NCBI RefSeq assembly: GCF_020080045.1
Contig: NZ_CP083451.1
Span: forward strand, 4,358,797-4,422,796
Length of the DNA: 64,000 nucleotides
Origin: Comamonas odontotermitis
GTDB taxonomy: Bacteria > Pseudomonadota > Gammaproteobacteria > Burkholderiales > Burkholderiaceae_C
Reading direction: 5' to 3'
The position numbers and the translations under genes were made by a program. Shown here in pieces: positions 8,823 to 16,987 of the stretch. The first letter of the stretch is position 1. Each line of letters opens with the position of its first letter. The notes under the pieces were generated by a model that was not told the origin of the DNA, did no database searches, and saw only the letters and a list, made by a program, of their open reading frames with translations.

Positions 8823-10039
8823 TGAGTGCGCTGACTGTTACCAACATAGGCAAGGCCTACAAGCGCTACCCCAGCAAATGGGCTCGTGCGCGGGAATGGA
8901 TCACTCGCCGAACCACCCATGAGAAAACCTGGGTGCTGCGTGATATCAGCTTCACCGTACAGCCCGGCGAGGCTGTGGGGATCGTTGGTGTCAACGGCGC
9001 AGGCAAGAGCACGCTGCTCAAGATCATCACCGGCACGACCCAACCGACCCAAGGCCAGGTAAGCAGCCAAGGACGCGTGGCTGCGCTGCTGGAACTGGGC
9101 ATGGGCTTTCACCCCGATTTCACTGGCCGCCAAAACGTCTTCATGGCCGGACAGTTGCTAGGCCTTCGTCAGGATGAAATCGCTGCCTGCATGCCCTCCA
9201 TTGAAGCATTTGCAGAGATTGGCGACTACATTGATCAGCCCGTGCGCGTGTACAGCAGCGGCATGCAGGTGCGGCTCGCTTTCAGCGTAGCAACTGTCGT
9301 ACGGCCAGACATCCTGATCGTCGATGAAGCACTTTCAGTGGGTGACGCCTATTTTCAGCATAAAAGCTTTGAGCGCATCCGCGAGCTCAGAAGGCTAGGC
9401 ACAACACTACTCATTGTCAGCCACGATAAAGGCGCCATCCAGTCAATCTGTGACCGTGCCATTCTGCTGTCCAAGGGGCAAAAGCTGCTGGAAGGCCGGC
9501 CGGAGGCCGTGCTCGACTACTACAATGCGGCGATCGTCGACGATGCGAACAGCCGTATCTCGCAGACCGTCAACGAAGACGGCATTGCACAAACCATATC
9601 CGGTACCGGGAAGAGCCGGATTGTCAATGTCACGCTTCGCGACGCATCTGGTCGGGAAGTCGAGGTTGTGGGTGTTGGTGCCGAATTGACGTTGGAAATT
9701 CAGGTCGAGGTACTCTCGCATATCAGCACTCTTGTTGCCGGTTTTCTGATCAAGGACCGCCTTGGACAGGAGGTTTTTGGGACCAATTCGTACCACCATG
9801 ACCAAGTCGTGAGTGATCTCGGTAACGGAAGCCATCTAACCTATCGCTATCACTTCAAGGCCGACATTGGCCCAGGCAGTTACTCGATAGCCGTTGCCCT
9901 GCATAAGACAGAAAGCCATCTTTCCGAGAACTACGAATGGAGGGATATGGCAACTATCTTCAAGGTTGTCAATCTATCTCAAAAGCAATTTATAGGCGTA
10001 GCGTGGATAGAGCCACATTTGGAAATTTTGCATGACTGA
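8822..10039 (+). CDS. wzt: ABC polysaccharide export ATPase with C-terminal carbohydrate-binding domain (Wzt)
   Basis: A 405-residue ATPase partner of Wzm. Walker A GVNGAGKST lies near residues 56-64, signature VYSSGMQVRLA near 142-152, and Walker B ILIVDEALSVGD near 163-174. After about residue 250 a beta-rich domain follows (SRIVNVTLRDASGREVEVVG and onward), as in Wzt proteins that read the capped end of the O-chain before export. Base composition falls inside this gene: the line at 9001 is 37/60 G+C, the one at 9961 is 24/60. The methyltransferase start overlaps the wzt end by 8 bases, which fits a cap-reading partnership. Confidence 0.93.
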   Translation: MSALTVTNIGKAYKRYPSKWARAREWITRRTTHEKTWVLRDISFTVQPGEAVGIVGVNGAGKSTLLKIITGTTQPTQGQVSSQGRVAALLELGMGFHPDFTGRQNVFMAGQLLGLRQDEIAACMPSIEAFAEIGDYIDQPVRVYSSGMQVRLAFSVATVVRPDILIVDEALSVGDAYFQHKSFERIRELRRLGTTLLIVSHDKGAIQSICDRAILLSKGQKLLEGRPEAVLDYYNAAIVDDANSRISQTVNEDGIAQTISGTGKSRIVNVTLRDASGREVEVVGVGAELTLEIQVEVLSHISTLVAGFLIKDRLGQEVFGTNSYHHDQVVSDLGNGSHLTYRYHFKADIGPGSYSIAVALHKTESHLSENYEWRDMATIFKVVNLSQKQFIGVAWIEPHLEILHD

Positions 10040-10856
10040 CAATTTTTATGAATTCTTCGAAGGCGTCAATTACGCTTCAGAAGACCAGGTTCGAGAATAT
10101 CGTTCCATCTATATAAGCTATGTCAAACCCATTTTAGACTTTGTTGAATCGCCACTGGCATTTGACTTTGGCTGCGGGCGCGGTGAGTGGCTCGACATGC
10201 TTCGCGGCCTGGGCTTTCGGACCAAAGGTATTGACATTGACCAAGGCATGCTCAATTCTGCACAGCAGAAAGGGCTTGACGCTCAATTGGGTGATGCATC
10301 TGATTTTCTCAAAAAAATTCCTGACCAAAGTGTGGCCGTACTCTCTGCCTTCCACGTGCTTGAGCATCTGCCATTCGACAAAATCATCGAATTCTTCCTA
10401 CAAAGCAAGAGAGTGCTCATCCCAGGAGGGGTACTTATTGCAGAGACGCCCAATCCAGAAAATTTATTTGTTGCAACAACCAATTTTTATTTGGATCACA
10501 CCCATATTCGCCCCATTCCAATCCTGCAAATGATCAATCTTGCACGATATTTTGGTTATCAAAAATATTCCATTATACGCCTTCAAGAAGAAAAAGACCT
10601 GTATCACAAAGAGGATATAACGTTTCGAGATCTCTTCTATGGTGTGAGCAAAGACTATGGCCTCATCGCACAGAACCCTGGTGGTGCCGAAGGCTTGATC
10701 CAAGCAGTTGATCATCCTCTTCGTTATGAAACTGGCATTGGTATTGATGATCTAATCAAACGTTTGGACAATCGCATACAAAATTTGGCGCAAAAAGTTC
10801 GCGAACTTTCAGCAAAGACTGATAGCGAATCCGAAGATATAAGTCAATCCAATTAA
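10032..10856 (+). CDS. Class I SAM-dependent methyltransferase, possibly O-chain terminating
   Basis: A 274-residue Rossmann methyltransferase. Motif I is FDFGCGRGEWLDML (about residues 42-55), followed by the acidic loop KGIDIDQGML and the post-I block VLSAFHVLEHLPFDKI. The substrate is not evident. Its overlap with wzt and the presence of a Wzt C-terminal domain suggest that it methylates the non-reducing end of the glycan to stop extension and flag the chain for export, as WbdD-type enzymes do in other systems. That role is inference. The gene is AT-rich compared with manC and wzm. Confidence 0.8.
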   Translation: MTDNFYEFFEGVNYASEDQVREYRSIYISYVKPILDFVESPLAFDFGCGRGEWLDMLRGLGFRTKGIDIDQGMLNSAQQKGLDAQLGDASDFLKKIPDQSVAVLSAFHVLEHLPFDKIIEFFLQSKRVLIPGGVLIAETPNPENLFVATTNFYLDHTHIRPIPILQMINLARYFGYQKYSIIRLQEEKDLYHKEDITFRDLFYGVSKDYGLIAQNPGGAEGLIQAVDHPLRYETGIGIDDLIKRLDNRIQNLAQKVRELSAKTDSESEDISQSN

Positions 10857-10894
10857 TATACATTTAAACCCACGAACAGAACGAAGACTCAGTA

Positions 10895-11806
10895 ATGGAA
10901 AAAATTCTACACCGCGTCTATTTCGAGAATTATCGCCCTTTCAAGGATCCTTTTCTCCATTATTTGGAAACTTGGTACAGGGAACTTCCCCAATACCAGG
11001 TAATGAGGTGGGGGAAAGACAATGTCGATGTCACAATCAACGATTGGATGAAGCGTTCCGCTGAGGCCAATGACCCCGTTTTCTTGAGTGAATTTGTGCG
11101 CTGGACTGCACTCAAGGAATATGGTGGAGCATATCTTGACAGCGATTGCGAAGTGCTCAATGGCAAGGTTTTCGATCAGCTGGTGGACGAGCTCATGGCC
11201 TCGGATGAATACGATGCCTTCGTGGGCGTCGAGGATTTCGAGAATGGTTACCCCACAGCGCAAACCGTTGCAGCCAAGAAAGGGGCGGAAATTGTCGATT
11301 TCATGTACGACATGTACCAGAACAGGCTTTCCAGTGGATTGTGGCATTGGAGAGCGGAGCGGCTCCTCATTGGTCCTCAGCTCATGAGCCTGTACTTCCG
11401 TGACAAGGGATACCAGACTGACAAGGGCTTTTTTCCAAAATTGAAAAAACCAGTGATAGTTGGTCGAGTCAAAATTTACCCACAGGAGTATTTTTCACCA
11501 AAATTCACAACAACGGGCAAAAAACTTAATATCACTGAAAATACCTGCATCTATCATCTTTTTGCAAACCTGAATGTGAAAGAAGTAGACCCTGAAGCGG
11601 AAAAACACCGTCGGGAGCCAATGCTTTTCAGTGACTATTGCAAGTACCTTGAAGATTTAGCAAGTCGGCGAGCAACCTCTACCCCGGAAACTGTGGGCTA
11701 CCGGCGCAGCAATGGTGGTTTCGACTATGGCAAGATCATCAATCATGGTCTGAAAGACCCTACCGGCATGATGAAGAAAATCTGGGACTATGCAAAAAGC
11801 AAGTAA
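10895..11806 (+). CDS. Glycosyltransferase family 32-type (DXD sugar transferase), copy 1
   Basis: A 303-residue cytoplasmic glycosyltransferase of the Gly_transf_sug/GT32 type. It begins with the family signature ILHRVYFENY, with RWTALKEYGGAYLDSDCEV near residues 68-86, where DSD is the metal- and nucleotide-binding DXD. The C-terminal part has ENTCIYHLFANLN, comparable to the usual H-x-x-x-S/W closing motif. Donor and linkage cannot be read from sequence. The next gene encodes a homologue and overlaps by 17 bases, so the pair probably arose by tandem duplication. AT-rich. Confidence 0.85.
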   Translation: MEKILHRVYFENYRPFKDPFLHYLETWYRELPQYQVMRWGKDNVDVTINDWMKRSAEANDPVFLSEFVRWTALKEYGGAYLDSDCEVLNGKVFDQLVDELMASDEYDAFVGVEDFENGYPTAQTVAAKKGAEIVDFMYDMYQNRLSSGLWHWRAERLLIGPQLMSLYFRDKGYQTDKGFFPKLKKPVIVGRVKIYPQEYFSPKFTTTGKKLNITENTCIYHLFANLNVKEVDPEAEKHRREPMLFSDYCKYLEDLASRRATSTPETVGYRRSNGGFDYGKIINHGLKDPTGMMKKIWDYAKSK

Positions 11807-12695
11807 TTCCTCTCTGAAGATCCTGCATCGGATCTATTTTGGCTTTGATGGGAAGCCGGATCCTTATATTGGATACCTGAAAACTTGGCAAGAAAAACTT
11901 CCTGATTTTGAAATTCGGCATTGGAATGCCGACAATCTTCCCATTGCCGCATGTCATTTTTCGAGAATGATGTATGAGTTACGCGATCACGCATTTCTGA
12001 GTGACTACTTTCGCTGGTGGGTTCTTCGTGAGCATGGTGGCGTCTACTTAGATGCGGATATAGAAATCGTTAACGGAACTATATTTCGCAATCTCATAGA
12101 AGAGTTGGAAGTCAGTGATAAACATCACTCATTTTTAGGCATCGACAATAAGGCAGGCGGATGGTATACAGGCCATTCAATGGCAACCCGTGCCGGCAGT
12201 CCGCTGTCCCGTTTTATGTGCGAGGTCTACGAAGGACTTGGTCCCGTTTCCCTATGGCGCCGGAAAATCTTCTATTTCATGTCACCACAACTGACATCTC
12301 TCTACTTTGCGCACAATGGCCATAATGTAGATGGAATGGGAACTACTCCTCATTTAGATCTGCCAGTGATCCAGCATGGGGTTAAGATTTATCCTCAAGA
12401 ATACTTCTCACCGCTCACGCCAGTTATGCGCAATAATCGAGGCGGATTCGAAATTGATGCATATACTGAAAACACTTCAATTTGCCATCACTTTTCGTGC
12501 TCCTGGCATGAAGCCGACTCCCCCTATCTCAAGGGAAGAGATTTGAATCTATTGATGCTGAATGAAAAAGTGCAGTTGGCGAGCGCCCTTGATTCTCGCA
12601 ACAAAAAGCCCAAACTGCTGCGAGTAATGCGTCAGCTTTTATCACTTTTGGGGCAAATTCCAGCCAAACTTAAAGAAATCATCAAAAACGCCTAA
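11790..12695 (+). CDS. Glycosyltransferase family 32-type (DXD sugar transferase), copy 2
   Basis: A 301-residue paralogue of the preceding gene. It starts KILHRIYFGFDGKPDPYIGYL and has RWWVLREHGGVYLDADIEI with DAD as the DXD motif near residue 87, and shares IYPQEYFSP and an ICHHFSCSWH ending with copy 1. The two probably add successive residues of a repeat unit. The ATG at 11790 lies inside the end of copy 1, so translation is likely coupled. rfbF follows after 10 bases. AT-rich like the rest of the insert. Confidence 0.85.
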   Translation: MQKASNSSLKILHRIYFGFDGKPDPYIGYLKTWQEKLPDFEIRHWNADNLPIAACHFSRMMYELRDHAFLSDYFRWWVLREHGGVYLDADIEIVNGTIFRNLIEELEVSDKHHSFLGIDNKAGGWYTGHSMATRAGSPLSRFMCEVYEGLGPVSLWRRKIFYFMSPQLTSLYFAHNGHNVDGMGTTPHLDLPVIQHGVKIYPQEYFSPLTPVMRNNRGGFEIDAYTENTSICHHFSCSWHEADSPYLKGRDLNLLMLNEKVQLASALDSRNKKPKLLRVMRQLLSLLGQIPAKLKEIIKNA

Positions 12696-12705
12696 GGAGT
12701 AGAAA

Positions 12706-13479
12706 ATGAAGGTAATGATTCTGGCAGGCGGTCTTGGCACACGCCTCGCAGAAGAGACGAGTGTGCGTCCAAAACCCATGGTTGAAATTGGCGGCATGCC
12801 GATGCTATGGCATATCATGAAGATCTATGAATCGCATGGTTTCAATGATTTCATCATCTTGCTCGGCTATAAAGGATACGTCATTAAAGAGTATTTCTCG
12901 AATTACTACTTGCACACGAGCGATGTCACCATTGATTTGGCAGAGAACCGAACTATCGTGCACAACAATCGCTCCGAGAAATGGCGCATCACATTGATCG
13001 ACACTGGCGAATTGGCCATGACCGGCGCTCGAGTCCGCAAAGCAAAAGCTTATACCGAGGGCAAGCCATTTATGCTCACCTATGGCGATGGCGTAGCGGA
13101 TGTCAACATTCGCGCATTGGCAGAAGCCCATCGCCAATCAGGTAAAGCCATTACGATGACCAGTGTCCAGCCCGAAGGCCGTTTCGGAGCCCTCGACATC
13201 AATGAATCCAATGAAATTGTGCGGTTTGCAGAAAAGCCCAAAGGCGATGGAAACTGGATCAACGGAGGCTTTTTTGTCTGCGAACAATCCGTTTTTGACT
13301 ACCTGCCCGAAGGCGATGATCTCGTGTTTGAGCAAGATCCCTTGCGACGGCTGGCAGAAGACGGCCAGATGAATGCGTTCCGGCATACAGGTTTCTGGAA
13401 ACCCATGGATGCTCTGCGCGACAAGCAGCAACTCGAATCACTCTGGACCAAAAACCAGGCGCCCTGGAAGGTGTGGTGA
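12706..13479 (+). CDS. rfbF: Glucose-1-phosphate cytidylyltransferase
   Basis: A 257-residue nucleotidyltransferase that makes CDP-glucose from CTP and glucose-1-phosphate, the entry to CDP-6-deoxy and CDP-dideoxy sugars. The N-terminus KVMILAGGLGTRLAEETSVR, followed by PKPMVEIGGMPMLWHIMKIY, is characteristic of RfbF. Later GDGVADVN holds the metal-binding Asp and WINGGFFVCE is conserved. The length is the usual one. AAGGAG lies shortly before the ATG. The rfbG ATG overlaps the stop as TGATG, and the RfbF-RfbG pair is a standard neighbourhood. Confidence 0.95.
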   Translation: MKVMILAGGLGTRLAEETSVRPKPMVEIGGMPMLWHIMKIYESHGFNDFIILLGYKGYVIKEYFSNYYLHTSDVTIDLAENRTIVHNNRSEKWRITLIDTGELAMTGARVRKAKAYTEGKPFMLTYGDGVADVNIRALAEAHRQSGKAITMTSVQPEGRFGALDINESNEIVRFAEKPKGDGNWINGGFFVCEQSVFDYLPEGDDLVFEQDPLRRLAEDGQMNAFRHTGFWKPMDALRDKQQLESLWTKNQAPWKVW

Positions 13480-14576
13480 TGTTCAATAATGTATACAAAG
13501 ACAAAAAAGTCGTCGTCACCGGACACACCGGCTTCAAAGGGACTTGGCTAACTCGCTGGCTGACCATGCTTGGGGCCGAGGTCATGGGCATTTCGGATGC
13601 AATTCCGACAACCCCGTCGATGTTCGAAATCTTGGGCCTGGAACAAAAGATCCACCATCGGGTTATCGACATACGGGATGCAGCTGCCCTAGCCCAGGCG
13701 ATCCATGGATTTGAGCCCGACTTCGTGTTCCATCTGGCTGCACAAGCCATTGTCTCAACATCCTATATGGATCCCTTGGGCACGATTTCGACAAATGTGC
13801 TTGGAACCGCCAACGTCCTCGACGTCATTCGACAGCTCTCCAAGCCTTGCGTTGCCGTGATCATCACGTCCGACAAGTGCTACGAGAATGTGGAGTGGGA
13901 ATGGGGGTACCGCGAAACTGATCATCTGGGAGGCAAAGACATTTATAGCGCGTCAAAGGGCGCTGCCGAAGTGATCTTCCATGCCTATTTCCACTCGTTC
14001 CTCAAGCACCGACCCGATATTCGCATCGCCTCCGCGCGAGCGGGCAATGTGATCGGCGGTGGCGACTGGGCCAAGGATCGGATCATTGTGGACTCGGTAC
14101 TCAGTTGGAATGATCACAAGCCTGTACAGATCCGCTCCCCCGAAGCAACTCGTCCGTGGCAGCATGTGCTTGAGCCGCTATCTGGCTATCTATGGCTGGG
14201 AGCCAATCTTGCCACCAACGAAAAATTGAATGGTGAGTCATTCAACTTCGGACCACGTGCGGAACAGAACCGGCGTGTGATCGAATTGATCGCGGATGTT
14301 TTCGAGTATTGGAACAAAGACTTCGACTGCTACCAGATTACAGGCAATATCCCCTTCCACGAAGCAGGGCTGCTCAAGCTCAACTGCGACAAGGCGTTGT
14401 TTCACCTTCGCTGGGAGCCTACCCTGTTTTATCAGGAGTGTGTGCGTATGGTCGGCGAATGGTATGCCGGCTTCTACATCCAGGATCGTGATGTGCAGTC
14501 GCTCACCGAGCAACAGATTGAGCAATACATGCAATTGGCGACAGAGCGAGGTAACCAATGGACGCACTCCTCCTAA
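13479..14576 (+). CDS. rfbG: CDP-glucose 4,6-dehydratase
   Basis: A 365-residue extended SDR that converts CDP-glucose to CDP-4-keto-6-deoxyglucose. NAD-binding TGHTGFKG is at residues 14-21 and the catalytic YSASK near 156-160, after ITSDKCYEN. ARAGNVIGGGDWAKDRII is a signature of CDP-glucose dehydratases. The ATG at 13479 overlaps the rfbF stop and is preferred to a GTG two codons upstream. The next gene, an epimerase-like cupin, starts inside its 3' end. No DdhC (C3 dehydratase) gene is present, so the pathway probably gives a 6-deoxy sugar and not a 3,6-dideoxy sugar. Confidence 0.95.
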   Translation: MFNNVYKDKKVVVTGHTGFKGTWLTRWLTMLGAEVMGISDAIPTTPSMFEILGLEQKIHHRVIDIRDAAALAQAIHGFEPDFVFHLAAQAIVSTSYMDPLGTISTNVLGTANVLDVIRQLSKPCVAVIITSDKCYENVEWEWGYRETDHLGGKDIYSASKGAAEVIFHAYFHSFLKHRPDIRIASARAGNVIGGGDWAKDRIIVDSVLSWNDHKPVQIRSPEATRPWQHVLEPLSGYLWLGANLATNEKLNGESFNFGPRAEQNRRVIELIADVFEYWNKDFDCYQITGNIPFHEAGLLKLNCDKALFHLRWEPTLFYQECVRMVGEWYAGFYIQDRDVQSLTEQQIEQYMQLATERGNQWTHSS

Positions 14577-14971
14577 GCTGCGGCGCAATCGTCTACCCAT
14601 CGAAGGTCATTCCCCACGCCAAGGGGAATATTCTTCATGGGCTCAAACGGAGCTCTCAGGGCTATATTGACTTTGGGGAAGCCTACTTCTCGATGGTCTC
14701 TTGTGGCGAGGTCAAGGGCTGGAAAAAGCATCTGCGAATGTCAATGAACCTGCTCGTGCCTATTGGCTCCATTTGTTTTCACCTTGAAGCCGAAGACGGC
14801 TCATCGGCGGAGAAAGTAGTGCTGGGAGAGAACCATTACCAACGTCTATTTGTTCCTCCTGGAGTCTGGATGGCGTTTGAGGGAGTCGGCCAGTCAACCA
14901 ATCTATTATTGAATATTGCAAGCATTGAACATGACCCCACAGAATCAGTAACCAGGGAGTTCAGCCGATGA
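14558..14971 (+). CDS. Cupin sugar epimerase-like protein (dTDP-4-dehydrorhamnose 3,5-epimerase-related)
   Basis: A 137-residue single-cupin protein. The stretch GWKKHLRMSMNLLVPIGSIC, followed by FHLE and later HYQRLFVPPGVWMAFEG, resembles the RmlC-type core (a W-x-x-H-x-x-M-x-x-N/L pattern and a P-P-G-x-W ending). It is shorter than RmlC (about 180 residues). By position it would epimerise CDP-4-keto-6-deoxyglucose at C3 and/or C5 before reduction by the next gene product. GAGGT lies 8 bases before the ATG. The start overlaps rfbG by 19 bases and the end overlaps the reductase by 4. Confidence 0.68.
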   Translation: MDALLLSCGAIVYPSKVIPHAKGNILHGLKRSSQGYIDFGEAYFSMVSCGEVKGWKKHLRMSMNLLVPIGSICFHLEAEDGSSAEKVVLGENHYQRLFVPPGVWMAFEGVGQSTNLLLNIASIEHDPTESVTREFSR

Positions 14972-15834
14972 AAGTGTTAGTGACTGGCGGAACTGGCATG
15001 CTCGGCTCAGAGCTTTTGCGCGGGCTTGCAGAAATGGGGCACGAGGGAACTGCGCTTGATCGCAAGGTATTCCTGGCCGCAGGGAGAAAGGAGCAATCCT
15101 CAATGCTCAGCGACCATGAAATTATTATTCATGCCGCCGCCAATACCAATGTGGAGCAATGCGAAGTTGATCCGGAAATCTGTTATTTCGATAATACGTT
15201 TCTCACAGAAAAACTGTTCTGGCATGCCCATCGCGGGCAAAAAAAGTTCGTTTTCATATCAAGCACAGGCATATATGGGCGTGGAAAGTCAGAACCGCAC
15301 CATGAATATGATTCTGTACAACCAACGACTGTTCATCATCGTTCAAAATTGTTGTCAGAAGAAGTAGTGCTTAGTTGCCCCAATACGCTCGTTATTCGAA
15401 CAGGCTGGCTATTCGGTGGGCAGTTGAGCAACAAAAAGAATTTCATTGCAAATAGAATAAATGAAATTCGTGCTTCTACCGGATTTATATCTGCCAACTT
15501 TGTACAAATCGGCTCGCCCACCTACGTGGTAGATTGTGCTCGCCGCCTTCTAGAGCTGACTCTCGACGATTGTGAGGGCATTTACAATGTCGTCAACGAA
15601 GGTGTTGCCAGCCGGTTCGATTATGTAAAGAAGATTGCTGAGTTGTCAGGCTCGCCCATTGAGGTCCGCCCCATTGAGTCAAGTGCTTTCAACCGTCGTG
15701 CCGATGTTTCAGAAAATGAAGCAGCGTTGTCCTATCGAATGCGATATGAAGGGCGTTTACCACTTCGTCCATGGCAAGATGCGCTCTCTGAATATATGCG
15801 CTATGCAGGATTGCTTGGATGCCTGAGCGCATAA
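14968..15834 (+). CDS. RmlD-like NAD(P)-dependent sugar 4-reductase / epimerase family protein
   Basis: A 288-residue extended SDR most like dTDP-4-dehydrorhamnose reductase. The N-terminus KVLVTGGTGMLGSELLRGL binds the cofactor, and IIIHAAANTNVEQCE, FISSTGIYG and LVIRTGWLFGG are typical RmlD blocks. Where RmlD proteins have Tyr-x-x-x-Lys, this protein has H123-H-R-S-K127, so the usual catalytic Tyr position is His. It probably reduces the 4-keto group of the epimerised CDP sugar, which would finish the pathway, but the substitution leaves activity open. It starts within the end of the epimerase-like gene (ATGA) and is the last plus-strand gene of the insert. Confidence 0.78.
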   Translation: MKVLVTGGTGMLGSELLRGLAEMGHEGTALDRKVFLAAGRKEQSSMLSDHEIIIHAAANTNVEQCEVDPEICYFDNTFLTEKLFWHAHRGQKKFVFISSTGIYGRGKSEPHHEYDSVQPTTVHHRSKLLSEEVVLSCPNTLVIRTGWLFGGQLSNKKNFIANRINEIRASTGFISANFVQIGSPTYVVDCARRLLELTLDDCEGIYNVVNEGVASRFDYVKKIAELSGSPIEVRPIESSAFNRRADVSENEAALSYRMRYEGRLPLRPWQDALSEYMRYAGLLGCLSA

Positions 15835-15866
15835 ACCCGAAGAAGCGGGCGCAATGAAAGCCGTTG

Positions 15867-15898
15867 ATGGAGCGCTTCAAAAAACTGGAGCGCTCCAT
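15867..15898. terminator. Stem-loop terminator between convergent genes
   Basis: A perfect 10-bp stem, ATGGAGCGCT (15867-15876) / AGCGCTCCAT (15889-15898), has a 12-base loop. It is followed on the plus strand by a T-rich stretch ending in TTTATTTTTAATTT. It lies between the reductase and the convergent acyltransferase gene, where it can end plus-strand transcription and perhaps the opposite direction too. Confidence 0.75.
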
Positions 15899-15916
15899 GA
15901 TTTTGGCAATTTATTT

Positions 15917-16987
15917 TTAATTTGATTGACCGACTTCGGATTTTTTGAAGAACTTTTCTGACAAGAACCTTCTCGCCATAGGCTCATAGTATTTAACACA
16001 AAGCCAGCACACGAAAAATAAAACACTGCCCGCAACCAGAAAAGATACTCTTGGCGAAAATCCATATGCCACCAACGCCCCAATGGCGGGCATCCCCAAA
16101 GGCTCATGCAATAGGTAGATGGGATATGACATCAATGCCAAGGGATTCACGATATTCCGAAATCCGCCTAAAAAATCAGCCTTGGCACATAGATATACAA
16201 CATATAGTACGCCCATCAGCATAAAAATGGCAAATAATTCATGCTGAGGAACAGAACTAGCCCCCGAGAGTCTGGCCACAATTCTTACACACGAGAGTGC
16301 CAATAGAACAAGAATTGCCGGCAGATCGGAGCGCAATTCTTCCTTTGAATTACACAGCCCCAGTAGCATACCTAGTGCAAAGTAAGGGCCAAATTCAGAA
16401 ATCGCCAGAAAATTCAACCAAGGCAGTTGCAAGCTGGGTGCCAGAAGAAGCACCAAACACCATACCTTCGCTGCGTTACGTAACTGATGACTCGTCAATT
16501 TTCCAAAGACCAATAAGAGTATAGTAATCAGAAGATAAAACTGTACTTCCAGAAAAAGCGTCCATGCAGGACCTACTATGGTTGGAGCCCCAACAAACCA
16601 CTGCAGTCCAGTAATACCCAATATGGATTGGGACAATGGAGGGTATTTGATCAGTGTGATTGGCGCAAATAGAATCGCTAACGCAATAGCAACCGCGTAA
16701 GCAGGATACAGGCGACAAAATCGGGCTACCGCGAATTCTGACCAGGATCGCCCGATGGCTGATCGACTGATAACGATACCGCTGAGAATAAAAAAGAGAT
16801 CCACTCCCAAAAACCCTGGCGCGGCAGCAGCAACGATCCAGTCTGGGACCCAAGACACATCGTAAGGCTGCTGCAAGTTACGGGCCAAGCCGTCTCGGCT
16901 GATCCAGTGATGCACAAGCACCCATAGCGCCGCAAATATACGCAGAATATCTAAAGGTATTGCTCTGGCGCTTGATCTTGTGGTCAT
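15917..16987 (-). CDS. Acyltransferase 3 family membrane protein (OafA-like)
   Basis: A 356-residue multi-spanning acyltransferase of the type that O-acetylates surface glycans. The N-terminal signature PLDILRIFAALWVLVHHWIS carries the essential His pattern. LGVDLFFILSGIVISRS and RFCRLYPAYAVAIALAI follow, and the C-terminus has SYPIYLLHEPLG. About ten helices are predicted and there is no SGNH domain. The frame stays open to 17077, but the ATG at 16987 gives the conserved start. No clear Shine-Dalgarno precedes it. It is convergent to the CDP-sugar genes and AT-rich like them, so it probably modifies the same polysaccharide. Confidence 0.88.
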   Translation of the reverse strand: MTTRSSARAIPLDILRIFAALWVLVHHWISRDGLARNLQQPYDVSWVPDWIVAAAAPGFLGVDLFFILSGIVISRSAIGRSWSEFAVARFCRLYPAYAVAIALAILFAPITLIKYPPLSQSILGITGLQWFVGAPTIVGPAWTLFLEVQFYLLITILLLVFGKLTSHQLRNAAKVWCLVLLLAPSLQLPWLNFLAISEFGPYFALGMLLGLCNSKEELRSDLPAILVLLALSCVRIVARLSGASSVPQHELFAIFMLMGVLYVVYLCAKADFLGGFRNIVNPLALMSYPIYLLHEPLGMPAIGALVAYGFSPRVSFLVAGSVLFFVCWLCVKYYEPMARRFLSEKFFKKSEVGQSN

